A stretch of DNA of 64,000 nucleotides, taken from assembly GCF_008000815.1 (NCBI RefSeq), contig NZ_CP042806.1, positions 930,001 to 994,000 of the forward strand, read 5' to 3'. Positions 8,399-17,077 of this stretch are shown one piece after another. Position 1 is the first letter of the stretch; every line of letters begins with the position of its first letter. Both the position numbers and the translations under genes were made by a program. The notes under the pieces were generated by a model. That model saw only the letters and a program-made list of their open reading frames with translations, made no database searches and had not been told where the DNA came from. The DNA comes from Terriglobus albidus (lineage in GTDB: Bacteria; Acidobacteriota; Terriglobia; Terriglobales; Acidobacteriaceae).

Positions 8399-10729
8399 GT
8401 GGAGACGAGACGGAGCTTTTTGAAGAAGCTGGCCGCGGTAAGCGGCATGGCCGGTGTGTCAGGCGTGATTCCGGAGACGGTGCAGCGTGCCTTCGCAATC
8501 ACTCCGGAACGGGGATCCACGTACCTGGACGCCGAGCACATCGTGATCGTGATGCAGGAGAACCGGTCCTTCGATCACGTCTTTGGAACCTTGCAGGGGG
8601 TGCGCGGATACAACGATCCGCGCGCCATCCGGCAGGCGAACGGAAACAGTGTCTTTCTGCAGACCAGCATGGCGGGCGAGACCTTCGCTCCGTTCCGCAT
8701 GGATATCCACGATACGAAGGCGACGTGGATGGGGTCGATTGCGCACTCACGCCATACACAGGTCGATGCGTGGAATCGAGGGCATCACAACGGCTGGATC
8801 GATGCCAAGCGGCCGACGAATCCGGACTATGCGCATGTGCCCATGACGATGGGGCACTACACCCGTGAAGATCTTCCGTTTCACTATGCGCTGGCGGATG
8901 CATTTACGGTGTGCGATCAACACTATGCCGGAGCGATGACCAGCACGACACCGAACCGGAGCATCTTCATGACCGGGACTGTACGCGACAAGCAGCGCGC
9001 CGACTCGCGCGTCTTCATGCGCAACGAGCAGTTGGCTGCCGGCGACCTCACCTGGAAGACCTTTCCGGAACGGCTGCAGGATGCGGGCATCGAGTGGAAG
9101 TTCTATCAGAATGATCTGACCCACTCGACCGGTATGACGCACGAGGAGCATCAGTGGCTCGCGAACTTCGGATGCAACATCCTGGAGAACTTCGCGGCGT
9201 ACTTCGGAGAGAACAGCCGCGAACTGCATGGCCGCGCGTTTGTGACCAATGCCGGCGATCCGCACTATCACAGCCTGGAGGCGATGAAGTTCGAATACGA
9301 CGGCCGCGAGGTCGCGATGAACGTGCCCAGGGGAGATGTACTGCATCAGTTCCGCAAGGACGTCTCCGAGGGCAAGCTGCCGGCGGTCAGCTGGATCGCT
9401 CCGCCGGAGAAGTTCTCCGATCATCCGACGGCTCCGTGGTTTGGAGCGTGGTGGGTCTCGGAGATCGTCGACATCCTGACGAAGAATCCTGAGGTGTGGA
9501 AGAAGACGATCCTGATCTATACCTACGACGAGAACGACGGCTACTTCGATCACGCGCCGTCGTTTGTTGCAGCGGATCCAAAGAACCGCGCGACGGGCCG
9601 GGCTTCTGAGGGAATCGATACGGCGCTCGAATATATGTATGTCGCGGATGAGGAGCGGCAGGGTGTCCCGACGCGCCAGGCTCGCAACGGGCCCATCGGC
9701 CTGGGGTATCGTGTGCCGCTGGTGATTGCATCGCCGTGGACACGGGGCGGATGGGTGAACTCTCAGTTGTTCGAGCACAGCTCGACGCTGCAGTTCCTGG
9801 AGAGCTTCTTCGCGCAGAAGAGCGGCAAGCAGTTGCGCGAGGCCAATATCTCCGCGTGGCGCAGAACGGTTTCTGGTGATCTGACGTCAGTCTTCCGGCC
9901 GTATAACGGTGAGAAGGTCGACCTGGCGTTCCTGCAGCGCAACAAGGTGCTCGAAAAGATCCAGTCGGCGAAGTTCAAGGCGATTCCATCGAACTTCAAA
10001 AAGCTCAGCCCGGAAGAGATCGCGGGGGTGAACGAGGCCCCATCTCGTTCTCCTCTGATCGCCGTGCAAGAGAAAGGTGTGCGGCCTTCGAGCGCGCTGC
10101 CGTATGAGCTGTATGTGGATGGCATGCATACGGAGAACGGCTTCGAGCTGCATATAACAGCGGGCAATAGCGTGCATGGGGCAAAGTCCTCGGGTGCGCC
10201 GTTCAATGTGTATGTGCGGGAGACGAGCATCGAGAGCGGCGCGAAGAAGATTGCAGGCGCTCCGACGAATATGGTCGCAGCAACGTACACGGTGAAGGCG
10301 GGTGATACGCTGCGTGAGTCCTTTCCCTGGGCGCTGTTTGCGAAGCAGGAGTATCACGTTGAAGTGGTCGCGCCGAACGGTTTCTATCGCGGATTCCGCG
10401 GAGGTGTGAAGGCTGGCGGGCTCGCAGTCCATGTGAGCTATGAGCGGAAGGGCTCGCAGCTCACGGGCAATGCCACCGTTTCGCTGCAGAACAAGACGCA
10501 GACACCGATGAAGGTAACGGTGCAGGACAATGCGTACAAGGGTGAGCCGAAGCAGGTGACGCTGGCGGCGGGTACCGGGTCGTCCATGGTGCTGGATCTC
10601 TCGCGGCAGCATGGGTGGTATGACTTTACGGTGACGCAGCAAGGGAGTGAGACTGCGTTTCAGTATGCGGGCCGGGTGGAGACGGGACGATCGAGTTTCA
10701 GTGATCCGTTGATGGGCGGCACGTTGTAG
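8399..10729 (+). CDS. plcC: Tat-exported phospholipase C (non-haemolytic, phosphoesterase family)
   Basis: 776 residues starting at GTG. The N-terminus ETRRSFLKKLAAVSG is a twin-arginine signal. The family signature IVIVMQENRSFDHVFGTLQG follows at about residue 48, with later conserved blocks SWIAPPEKFSDHP, YTYDENDGYFDH (metal ligands) and PLVIASPWTRGG. Two C-terminal beta domains of DUF756 type cover about 570-775 (FELHITAGNSV ... YHVEVVAPNGFYRGFRGG; HVSYERKGSQL ... LSRQHGWYDFTV), as in full-length bacterial plcC/plcN proteins of 700-800 residues. The enzyme hydrolyses phosphodiester head groups of phospholipids or sphingomyelin in the periplasm or outside the cell; some relatives act on other phosphodiesters. 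It is last in the receptor cluster and is followed by a clear terminator. The gene symbol is a family-level assignment. Confidence 0.9.
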   Translation: METRRSFLKKLAAVSGMAGVSGVIPETVQRAFAITPERGSTYLDAEHIVIVMQENRSFDHVFGTLQGVRGYNDPRAIRQANGNSVFLQTSMAGETFAPFRMDIHDTKATWMGSIAHSRHTQVDAWNRGHHNGWIDAKRPTNPDYAHVPMTMGHYTREDLPFHYALADAFTVCDQHYAGAMTSTTPNRSIFMTGTVRDKQRADSRVFMRNEQLAAGDLTWKTFPERLQDAGIEWKFYQNDLTHSTGMTHEEHQWLANFGCNILENFAAYFGENSRELHGRAFVTNAGDPHYHSLEAMKFEYDGREVAMNVPRGDVLHQFRKDVSEGKLPAVSWIAPPEKFSDHPTAPWFGAWWVSEIVDILTKNPEVWKKTILIYTYDENDGYFDHAPSFVAADPKNRATGRASEGIDTALEYMYVADEERQGVPTRQARNGPIGLGYRVPLVIASPWTRGGWVNSQLFEHSSTLQFLESFFAQKSGKQLREANISAWRRTVSGDLTSVFRPYNGEKVDLAFLQRNKVLEKIQSAKFKAIPSNFKKLSPEEIAGVNEAPSRSPLIAVQEKGVRPSSALPYELYVDGMHTENGFELHITAGNSVHGAKSSGAPFNVYVRETSIESGAKKIAGAPTNMVAATYTVKAGDTLRESFPWALFAKQEYHVEVVAPNGFYRGFRGGVKAGGLAVHVSYERKGSQLTGNATVSLQNKTQTPMKVTVQDNAYKGEPKQVTLAAGTGSSMVLDLSRQHGWYDFTVTQQGSETAFQYAGRVETGRSSFSDPLMGGTL

Positions 10730-10747
10730 AAGGGCAGCGTGCAACCA

Positions 10748-10774
10748 AAGGGCTCCGCATCGCGGAGCCCTTTT
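10748..10774 (+). terminator. Rho-independent terminator after phospholipase C
   Basis: GGGCTCCGC (10750-10758), loop ATC, GCGGAGCCC (10762-10770), then TTTT; an upstream A-run precedes it. A perfect 9-bp GC-rich stem 20 bases after the stop closes the 0.9-10.7 kb cluster. Confidence 0.9.
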
Positions 10775-10932
10775 CTCCTGCTGTGGATCGGAGATGACGG
10801 GACCTGCACGAACCCGTGAAATCTGGTGAGGATGTGAAAATCGCTTTTGAGGATTGTGACCAAGTACAAAGAACGCAATTTTTCTCCCGCCGCCTGAAAC
10901 TCCTGCACGCAGATGTTGCATCCTAAGGTGCC

Positions 10933-11211
10933 ATGAAAGCGACGGCTATGGTCTGCGACCGCCTGGAATGCGTCCGTGTCACAGTCGTTAGTAGCGATCT
11001 GCCTTCGAACTGCTGGCTATGTGAGTTTGAGACCCCCGAAGACGCCTGCGTGGCCCTTGAGGAGGTTGGCATTCTTCCGGTTGGCGAGACGTCGTATGCC
11101 GTCAGAAACAACTTCGACAACGGTGTTCTGCTTGCGCAGGGTGAACTGCAGCATGAGGATACGCTTCTGGCCGCCGGCTTCTGGTCGGAAGAGTTGTGGG
11201 TTGTTAATTAG
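10933..11211 (+). CDS. Small hypothetical protein
   Basis: 92 residues from an ATG with AAGGTG just upstream. The protein is acidic in its C-terminal half, has no signal peptide or membrane helix, and contains three Cys (C8, C13, C27-C30 region, including CWLCEF). It ends GFWSEELWVVN. I recognise no family. It stands alone between the phospholipase terminator and the tRNA-Ser gene. The regular start context and a pattern of substitution-tolerant yet sensible amino-acid use make it a likely real cytosolic protein, but its function is unknown. Confidence 0.5.
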   Translation: MKATAMVCDRLECVRVTVVSSDLPSNCWLCEFETPEDACVALEEVGILPVGETSYAVRNNFDNGVLLAQGELQHEDTLLAAGFWSEELWVVN

Positions 11212-11433
11212 GGTGTGTGGACTAGTTCTCTTGACTGAAGGGTTATAGAGCGGGCCTTCAGCCCTTTATTTTCAATTGGCAGGAGACCTGGGGCGTTGCC
11301 CGAGGCTGATATGGGGCGCGCCTTCAGCGCTCAAACCTGTGACATGTTTTGTTTGGCATTTCGGAGTTACGAACCCCGGCCAGCCTGCTGGCCACGGCTA
11401 TTTTGTAAATGGATGAGCGCTTTGAGAGGAAAC

Positions 11434-11526
11434 TGGCGGAGAGAGGGGGATTCGAACCCCCGATAGAGCTTTTGGCCCTATAACGGTTTAGCAAACCGCC
11501 GCCTTCAGCCACTCGGCCATCTCTCC
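11434..11526 (-). tRNA. tRNA-Ser (GCT anticodon)
   Basis: On the minus strand the gene starts GGAGAGATGGCCGAGTGG and the acceptor pairs GGAGAGA with TCTCTCC; discriminator G and an encoded CCA follow. The anticodon stem-loop CGGTTTGCTAAACCG gives GCU, reading AGC/AGU. A long variable arm (TTATAGGGCCAAAAGCTCTATC) is the class II feature of serine tRNAs, and the T-arm has GGTTCGAATCC. Confidence 0.96.
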
Positions 11527-11592
11527 AGCGCGCGATGTAGATCAGTATACCGGAACGCCGGAAATTCCCGTACATTCAAAACCATCGCCGCA

Positions 11593-12933
11593 ATGCAAAA
11601 ATCTGTCCGCAAGCTTCGCCTGCTGCCGCTGCTGGCAGGCGCCTATTACATGGTCTCCGGCGGGCCGTATGGCCTGGAGGACATTATCGGCATGGCCGGC
11701 TATGGCCGCGCCCTGTTGTTATTGGTGCTTCTGCCCTTTGTCTGGAGCCTGCCCACGGCCCTGATGATCGGCGAACTGGCCTCGGCCATTCCGCTTGAGG
11801 GCGGCTTTTATGCCTGGGTGCGGCGGGCTCTGGGCCCCTTCTGGGGGTTTCAGGAGGCGTGGCTCTCGCTGGCCGCGTCGGTCTTCGATATGGCCATCTA
11901 CCCGACGATCTTTACCGAGTACCTGGGGCGGGTGGCTCCGTTCATGACCGCGGGACATCGCGGAACCCTGTTGCAGTTGCTGGTGATTCTGCTGGCGGTG
12001 CTGTGGAATCTGCGCGGCGCGGCGGCGGTGGGCGAAGGCTCGGTCTGGATGATGATCGTCTCGCTTTCGCCGTTTGCGATTCTGGTGCTCATCGCGCTGG
12101 GCTACGCGGTGCGGCATCCGGCGGTGCATGCGTACGCCGGGTTGCCAGTGCAGCACACCATCTCCGGAGCGTTGCTGGTGGCCATGTGGAACTACATGGG
12201 ATGGGATAACGCCACGACCATCGCGGCCGAGGTGGAAGAGCCTCAGCGCAACTATCCGCGCGCGATGATCCGTGCAGCGGTATTGGTGATGTTTGTGTAC
12301 TGTCTGCCGCTGCTGGCGGTGTGGCTGGGCGGGCTGTCGCCGGACCGCTTCACGACCGGCGCGTGGGTGGATGCGGCGAAGGTCTTCGGCGGTCCGCTGC
12401 TGGCGGCGTCGATTGTCTTTGTCGGCTCGATCGACGGCCTGGGGACCTTCACGGCGCTCACAATGTCATACACACGACTTCCCTTCGCCATGGCGATGGA
12501 TGGCCTGCTGCCGAAGGTATTTACCCGTGTAAATCGTGCCGGCGTGCCGTGGGTTTGCATCGTGGCTTGTGCAACTGCGTGGGCTCTGGCGCTGGGGCTG
12601 ACCTTTGAGAGGCTGATCTCGATCGACCTGGTGCTTTATGGGGCGTCGTTGTTGCTGGAGTATGTGGCGCTTGTGGTGCTGCGGCTGCGCGAGCCGGAGA
12701 TGAAGCGCCCCTTCCGCATTCCGGGGGGATTGTGGACGGCGATCGCCGTTGGTATTGGGCCGGCGGTGCTGATCTTCTTTGCGCTGTGGGCCTCTCGCGA
12801 GGAGCGGGCGTATGGCATGTCGGCGATGGTATTTTCCCTGTTGATCGCTGCGGTGGGACCGGTGTTGTATCTCTTCTGCCGGAATTGCTCGCCGGTGGCC
12901 GCCCGAGAGGGAGTTGCCGCGGATGAGACTTAG
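11593..12933 (+). CDS. APC-superfamily amino-acid permease
   Basis: 446 residues from ATG 11593, with no strong ribosome site. About twelve hydrophobic helices are evident. The first helix carries the family pattern LLAGAYYMVSGGPYGLEDIIG (unwound GG region where substrate binds), followed by PTALMIGELASAIPLEGGFYAWVRRALGP, the amphipathic APC motif in loop 2-3. A later helix has WNYMGWDNATTIAAEVEEPQRNYPRA, the conserved E-E-x-x-x-P-x-R-x-x-P-R-A loop. It should import an amino acid or related amine with protons at the inner membrane. Specificity cannot be told by eye. The next gene starts 108 bases later. Confidence 0.88.
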   Translation: MQKSVRKLRLLPLLAGAYYMVSGGPYGLEDIIGMAGYGRALLLLVLLPFVWSLPTALMIGELASAIPLEGGFYAWVRRALGPFWGFQEAWLSLAASVFDMAIYPTIFTEYLGRVAPFMTAGHRGTLLQLLVILLAVLWNLRGAAAVGEGSVWMMIVSLSPFAILVLIALGYAVRHPAVHAYAGLPVQHTISGALLVAMWNYMGWDNATTIAAEVEEPQRNYPRAMIRAAVLVMFVYCLPLLAVWLGGLSPDRFTTGAWVDAAKVFGGPLLAASIVFVGSIDGLGTFTALTMSYTRLPFAMAMDGLLPKVFTRVNRAGVPWVCIVACATAWALALGLTFERLISIDLVLYGASLLLEYVALVVLRLREPEMKRPFRIPGGLWTAIAVGIGPAVLIFFALWASREERAYGMSAMVFSLLIAAVGPVLYLFCRNCSPVAAREGVAADET

Positions 12934-13041
12934 GCGTTGACCGCGACGTCCTATGACAAGCAGCAGCCAATCCTGTTAGTGTGGCTGACTGTCACACGTC
13001 CTCTCCGCAATCCTGCAATTCAAGAAAAAGGAGTGCCAGTC

Positions 13042-13908
13042 ATGTGCGATGAACATATTCATCAGGGACTGATTCACGATCCCACGCTTACCCGCCGGGC
13101 CTTTGGCCTGGGTGCTGCCGCAACCGTTGTGCTTACCTCCGCGGCTGCCGGAGCGCAGTCGAAGGTTGTTGAAAAAGATGTGAATGTGCCGATGGCCTCA
13201 GGGGTTTCCGATTCGGCGTTGTTCTATCCAGAGGGCAAAGGTCCCTGGCCTGCGGTATTGGTCTGGACCGATATCCTGGGCCTGCGGCCGGTCTTTCGGG
13301 AGATGGGCCGCCGTCTTGCCGCCGATGGTTACGTGGTGCTGGTGCCAAATCCCTTCTATCGGAATGCCAAGGCGCCGGTGGTTGATGGCTCCTTTGATTT
13401 CAGCAAGCCTGAAGATCGTGCCAAGGTGATGCCGCTGGCTGCTGCTCTGACGGCCGATGCCAACATCAGCGATGCCAAGGCATATCTGACCTTTCTGGAT
13501 GCGCAGCCACAGACCGATAAGAAGAAAAAGATGGGTGTGCAGGGTTACTGCATGGGCGGTCCGCTGACCTACCGCACGGCCGCTACGGTGCCGGATCGTG
13601 TAGGTGCGGCTGCGACCTTCCATGGCGGCGGTCTGGTGACCGATAAACCCGACAGTCCGCACCTGATGATTCCGAAGATGAAGGCGGAGGTGTACTCCGC
13701 TGTGGCTGATAACGACGATCAGCGTGATCCGGCGGCCAAGGACAAGCTGAAGGAGGCCTTTGCCGCGGCCAAAGTACCGGCGAAGGTGGAGGTGTATCCG
13801 GGTTGTGCGCACGGGTGGACGGTCAAGGGCAGCCAGGTCTACAACGAGCCCGGTGCGGAGAAGGCTTGGGCGGAGTTGCTGGCGTTGTATAAGCGGCGGT
13901 TGGCGTAA
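13042..13908 (+). CDS. Dienelactone hydrolase family protein, exported
   Basis: 288 residues. ATG 13042 has AAGGAG eight bases upstream; the frame is open from 12937, but that extension lacks a site. LTRRAFGLGAAATVVLTSAAAGAQ is a twin-arginine-like export signal preceded by about 17 residues. The alpha/beta-hydrolase core has the dienelactone hydrolase triad: Cys170 in GYCMGG, Asp223 in SAVADNDD and His257 in YPGCAHGW. Dienelactone hydrolase converts 4-carboxymethylenebut-2-en-4-olide to maleylacetate in the chlorocatechol branch, but exported members of this family act on various esters or lactones, so the substrate stays open. The gene is followed by two double-hairpin repeats. Confidence 0.85.
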   Translation: MCDEHIHQGLIHDPTLTRRAFGLGAAATVVLTSAAAGAQSKVVEKDVNVPMASGVSDSALFYPEGKGPWPAVLVWTDILGLRPVFREMGRRLAADGYVVLVPNPFYRNAKAPVVDGSFDFSKPEDRAKVMPLAAALTADANISDAKAYLTFLDAQPQTDKKKKMGVQGYCMGGPLTYRTAATVPDRVGAAATFHGGGLVTDKPDSPHLMIPKMKAEVYSAVADNDDQRDPAAKDKLKEAFAAAKVPAKVEVYPGCAHGWTVKGSQVYNEPGAEKAWAELLALYKRRLA

Positions 13909-13938
13909 TTGTTTGTGTACTGGGTGGAGATGAAAAGC

Positions 13939-13992
13939 GGTTCGAGCTCCGCTCGAATGCCCACATAAGCTTCGCGTATGTGGGGCACCCGG
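13939..13992 (+). repeat. Family B double-hairpin element, copy 2
   Basis: GGTTCGAGC-TCC-GCTCGAA hairpin, TGCCCACATA / TATGTGGGGCA hairpin with an AGCTTCGCG-type centre, ending CACCCGG. It is the first of a tandem pair. Confidence 0.7.
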
Positions 13993-14025
13993 CGATCGGG
14001 GATTGGGCATGACAAACAAAAAAGT

Positions 14026-14080
14026 GGTTCGCGCGGAGCGCGAATGCCCAGGTCCCAGAATCGGGACCCGGGGCACCCGG
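14026..14080 (+). repeat. Family B double-hairpin element, copy 3
   Basis: GGTTCGCG-CGGAG-CGCGAA hairpin, TGCCCAGGTCCC / GGGACCCGGGGCA hairpin, ending CACCCGG. It has the same scaffold as copy 2 but fully re-paired stems, so base changes in one arm are matched in the other. Confidence 0.7.
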
Positions 14081-14101
14081 TTCTTTGACTACAGAAATAA
14101 C

Positions 14102-14128
14102 AAGGCCGTCCCTTGGGGACGGCCTTTG
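14102..14128 (-). terminator. Terminator hairpin downstream of ppa (possibly bidirectional)
   Basis: AAGGCCGTCCC, short TTG loop, GGGACGGCCTT. On the minus strand it lies about 22 bases after the ppa stop and is followed by a T-rich stretch (TTGTTATTT); on the plus strand it is followed by TTTGTTTCTT. It fits convergent use by the dienelactone hydrolase gene and ppa. Confidence 0.8.
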
Positions 14129-14150
14129 TTTCTTGTGCGGATGCCGTGGT

Positions 14151-14675
14151 TTACTTGCCGGTCTTGAAGGCTTCGGCGGCTTCCAGGATCTTCTTCTTGG
14201 CTTCAGCGGCGCCCTTCCATCCCTTGATCTCGACGCGCTTGCCTTCCAGATCCTTGTAGATGGAGAAGAAGTGAGTGATCTCCTTCAGGATATGGGGGTA
14301 GATCTGCGAGAAGTCGGAGACGTCGGTGTAGCGCGGATTTCCCTCGCCCACGGCCAGAATCTTCTCATCGCCCTCTCCGCCGTCAATCATCTCGAGCATG
14401 CCGATCGGGCGCGCGTCCATGACGCAGCCGGGGAAGCTGGGGGTATCCACCAGCACCAGGATGTCCAGCGGATCGCCATCGTCTCCCAGCGTGCTGGGGA
14501 TGAATCCGTAGTCTCCCGGATAGTGCACGGGCGAATACAGATTGCGGTCCAGACGGAAGACGTGCAGCTTCTTGTCGTACTCGTACTTCTTGATTCCTTC
14601 GAGGGGAATCTCAATGACAGCCGTCACACTCTCAGGCGACTTGTCGCCAATGGGCAAGCCAAGATAATCAACCAT
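14151..14675 (-). CDS. ppa: Inorganic pyrophosphatase
   Basis: 174 residues, the usual size of the family I soluble enzyme. It hydrolyses pyrophosphate to phosphate in the cytoplasm and so pulls biosynthetic reactions forward. The metal-binding signature D65-D-G-D-P-L-D71 followed by ILVL is present, with the upstream HYPGDYGFIP block and the later Y-x-D-V-S-D-F region. The gene is divergent from purS across 108 bases, which must hold both promoters. A terminator hairpin follows. Confidence 0.97.
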   Translation of the reverse strand: MVDYLGLPIGDKSPESVTAVIEIPLEGIKKYEYDKKLHVFRLDRNLYSPVHYPGDYGFIPSTLGDDGDPLDILVLVDTPSFPGCVMDARPIGMLEMIDGGEGDEKILAVGEGNPRYTDVSDFSQIYPHILKEITHFFSIYKDLEGKRVEIKGWKGAAEAKKKILEAAEAFKTGK

Positions 14676-14770
14676 TTTGGAGTTACTAATCCTCGAGATG
14701 GGAATGGGTACTGCGGAACCTTATCACAGTCATACCGGTCACTGCCCTCAGGCGGTCCGGCTCCTGCCAC

Positions 14771-14776
14771 TATAAT
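14771..14776 (+). promoter_or_regulatory. Consensus -10 box seven bases before the purS ATG
   Basis: TATAAT at 14771-14776 is followed by CAAGCAG and the ATG at 14784. With normal -10 to +1 spacing the transcript would begin at or beside the A of the start codon. No Shine-Dalgarno and no clear -35 are seen. Leaderless initiation is inferred. Confidence 0.5.
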
Positions 14777-14783
14777 CAAGCAG

Positions 14784-15029
14784 ATGAAGGCGCATGTCTA
14801 CGTTACGTTGAAAACCACTGTCCTGGACGCTCAGGGCCAGACCATTGCAAACGCCTTGCGCCGTCTTTCCATGACCGGTGTAACGGCCGTCCGGCAGGGA
14901 AAATACTTCGTTCTGACGCTTGATCCCAGCCTGGACAAGGCGGCCGCCGAGGCCCAGGTGGACAAGATCGCCCGCGAGGTGTTGACCAATCCGGTAATCG
15001 AAGAATACAGCTTCCGCATAGAGGAGTAA
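14784..15029 (+). CDS. purS: Phosphoribosylformylglycinamidine synthase subunit PurS
   Basis: 81 residues, the normal PurS length. The frame is open far upstream, but only this ATG gives the family N-terminus: MKAHVYVTLKTTVLDAQGQT, then ANALRRLSMTGVTAVRQGKYF, a perfect PurS pattern (beta-strand, helix with G-V-x-x-V-R-x-G-K). PurS dimers bridge PurQ and PurL in the fourth step of purine synthesis, the amidation of FGAR. PurQ and PurL are not in this window; the next gene encodes an unrelated membrane protein, so purS is detached from its partners here. A TATAAT box immediately upstream suggests a leaderless message. Confidence 0.93.
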   Translation: MKAHVYVTLKTTVLDAQGQTIANALRRLSMTGVTAVRQGKYFVLTLDPSLDKAAAEAQVDKIAREVLTNPVIEEYSFRIEE

Positions 15030-15075
15030 CCGGGCGCGCCAACATGGCATAATCCCATTGGCACGCCTCCCGGCC

Positions 15076-15441
15076 ATGAAAAATTTCCGTATCTTCCTCG
15101 GCGCCATTGCCGGCTCGTTGTTCGCGCTGGCCGGATATCTCGTCTGGTTCTTCTCCATCACCAAGCATGATCCCTGGCTGCCGGCCTCGACCGGCTACAT
15201 GGTGGAGACTGCGCTGGCGGGGATTCTGGTTGCCCTGATCGGCGGCCTGCTGGCAACGCTGATCGCAGCCAACACCTCGGCCGGATCGGCGGCTTCGGCG
15301 ATCATCTTCATCCTTTCCGCCTGGAACATCTGGCAGACCTGGCGCCAGTTTTCCACCTTCTGGGCGCCGATTATCGCCATCCTGGTAATGACACCGGCGG
15401 CGTATATCGGTGGTCACCTGCCGCGCAAGCATCACGTATAA
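15076..15441 (+). CDS. Small four-helix membrane protein of unknown function
   Basis: 121 residues from ATG 15076; a TTG at 15058 in the same frame would add six residues. Four hydrophobic segments are visible: IFLGAIAGSLFALAGYLVWFF, TALAGILVALIGGLLATLIAA, SAASAIIFILSAWNIW and FWAPIIAILVMTPAAYIGG, joined by short loops, with a basic tail RKHHV. It ends 46 bases after purS in the same direction. A CATAAT box at 15048-15053 could give it its own promoter. I recognise no family; a small inner-membrane protein is all that can be said. Confidence 0.65.
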   Translation: MKNFRIFLGAIAGSLFALAGYLVWFFSITKHDPWLPASTGYMVETALAGILVALIGGLLATLIAANTSAGSAASAIIFILSAWNIWQTWRQFSTFWAPIIAILVMTPAAYIGGHLPRKHHV

Positions 15442-15517
15442 AACACTCTTTTCCCGGAAGGTATGCGGTAGAAATCTGTCGCGTAACGGCATAGGGACAG
15501 CTATGCTGTGCTCATCC

Positions 15518-17050
15518 ATGGACCGCCGCCGCTTCCTTGTGAGCTCTGCTGCTGCTGTGTCTATTGCCTCTGCGCACGGCATCGCGTTTGCGGCTGCGCC
15601 GACATCGGCAATGCTGATTGTTGCGCCGGAGAAGGTGGGACCTACGGTCCCTGCCGATTTTCTCGGCCTGTCGTACGAGAAGATGCAGCTTGCCGATCCC
15701 GCGTTCTTTTCCGCAAATAATAAAGGTTTGGTGGGTCTGTTTAAGACGCTTGGGCCTGCAAGTCTTCGCCTGGGAGGCAGGACGAGCGAGTTCTCATGGT
15801 GGAAAGCGACTGCGGAGACAACCCAGCCGGAGCGTCAGATAACACCGCGTTCTGCCACGAGTGAGCCTGTCCCGGAGCTTCGGTATGCCGTGACGTTACA
15901 GGCCATTCAGTCTTTGGCGGGATTTCTGGATGCGACCCGATGGAGCTGTATCTACGGTTTGAATCTGGGAACCGGGACCGTAGAGGAGAACGTGGCAGAG
16001 GCGGAGTATGTGGCGTCCAGGCTGGGAAAGCATCTGGATTTCTTCCAGCTTGGCAATGAGGTGGATCTGTATGGCCGGCATCTGCGTGATGCGGATGCAT
16101 GGACGGTTGAGGCGTTTGTCGAGGAGTGGATACAGCAGGCGCGCGCGATTCATCGACGTGCGCCGGGGGTGAGGTTTGGGCTTCCTGATATTGCGTGGAA
16201 CCCGGAGTGGTTTCACCGGATTGCGGAGTTGCTCGCCACGGAGAAGGACCTCCCGAAGATCGCCGCTCTTACCCATCACTACTACTTTGTCGGCCCGCCT
16301 TCCAATCCGACCGCCACGATTCCGCTGATGCTTGGTCCTGATCAGAGAATCGAGACTACCGCAGAGGCGGTGCATGATGCCGCGATGTCGTTAAAAACGC
16401 GCTATCGCATGACCGAAGGGAATAGCTGTTATGACGGCGGCAAGCCTGGCCTTTCTGACACCTTCGCGTCGGCGTTGTGGGTGGCGGACTATCTGTTGAA
16501 GCTGGCGTTGCTGGGGTATAGCGGCGCAAATATCCACGGTGGCAACAGCGCAGCTATTGCTGCCGCGCTCGGCGGCAAACTTCCAGGAGAGGAGATCGCT
16601 TCGGAGAACGAATCTCACCCGCGGCCGTTCTATGCGCCAATTGCTGAGAACAATGGGACGTATGCGGCACAGCCGGTCTTTGACGGCATGCTGTTGGCCG
16701 CTACATTGACCAACTGCACGTTGTGCGAATGTCACTTCGATATCGACCTGCCGGAGTGTTCGGCGTATGCCGCATTTGGGTCGTGGAATTCGGTGCGCGT
16801 CGTGCTGATTAACAAGAGCGACCGGGACCTGAGTCTTCGCATCAAGGGATGCAGCGGTGTGTATGTTTTTCGCCTGGCTGGTGCTTCCTTATCGGCAACC
16901 GCAACACAGCGCAAAAAGCCGTGGGAGCCCGGGCTCGCTGAGCATTACACGACCTCCAATGGAATTCCGCCGACCTTCCTTCTTCCACGCTACAGTGCTG
17001 CGTTCGTGAATACCAATCTTGTCGGATTGGGAAGAGTGACCGGAGGATGA
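15518..17050 (+). CDS. Exported GH79-like glycoside hydrolase (heparanase/beta-glucuronidase clan), paralogue 1
   Basis: 510 residues from ATG 15518, giving MDRRRFLVSSAAAVS, a twin-arginine signal; the frame is open from 15410. The body follows its neighbour at 17117-18619 closely along its whole length. Clan-A catalytic glutamates are proposed as Glu181 (acid/base, in FFQLGNEVDLYGRHL) and Glu300 (nucleophile, in RYRMTEGNSCY), matching GH79 spacing. GH79 enzymes cleave glucuronic-acid or methyl-glucuronic-acid linkages in plant arabinogalactans or glycosaminoglycans; the exact substrate is open. The otherwise shared LRLGGNTGEFSWW block reads LRLGGRTSEFSWW here, an Asn to Arg change near the predicted active site. 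The C-terminal domain is shorter and more divergent than in the second copy. Confidence 0.8.
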   Translation: MDRRRFLVSSAAAVSIASAHGIAFAAAPTSAMLIVAPEKVGPTVPADFLGLSYEKMQLADPAFFSANNKGLVGLFKTLGPASLRLGGRTSEFSWWKATAETTQPERQITPRSATSEPVPELRYAVTLQAIQSLAGFLDATRWSCIYGLNLGTGTVEENVAEAEYVASRLGKHLDFFQLGNEVDLYGRHLRDADAWTVEAFVEEWIQQARAIHRRAPGVRFGLPDIAWNPEWFHRIAELLATEKDLPKIAALTHHYYFVGPPSNPTATIPLMLGPDQRIETTAEAVHDAAMSLKTRYRMTEGNSCYDGGKPGLSDTFASALWVADYLLKLALLGYSGANIHGGNSAAIAAALGGKLPGEEIASENESHPRPFYAPIAENNGTYAAQPVFDGMLLAATLTNCTLCECHFDIDLPECSAYAAFGSWNSVRVVLINKSDRDLSLRIKGCSGVYVFRLAGASLSATATQRKKPWEPGLAEHYTTSNGIPPTFLLPRYSAAFVNTNLVGLGRVTGG

Positions 17051-17077
17051 GTTTGATGACACGCCCTTGGCAAACGG

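Noticed and set aside
8747..9778. 343-codon minus-strand frame in the phospholipase C gene
   Set aside because: Shadow of a high-GC coding strand; Arg/His-rich composition, no start signal.
11324..11575. 84-codon minus-strand frame across the tRNA-Ser gene
   Set aside because: It is the reading of the tRNA itself (DGRVAEGGGLLNRYRAKSSIGGSNPPLS is the usual artefact of a serine tRNA).
13939..14080. Tandem family B repeats considered as a short CRISPR array
   Set aside because: Only two units, each a self-complementary hairpin with variable stem and no constant repeat/spacer pattern; no cas genes.
14085..14783. Long N-terminal extension of the purS frame (314 codons in all)
   Set aside because: The extension runs antisense to ppa and through a terminator hairpin; PurS is normally about 80 residues and starts at 14784.
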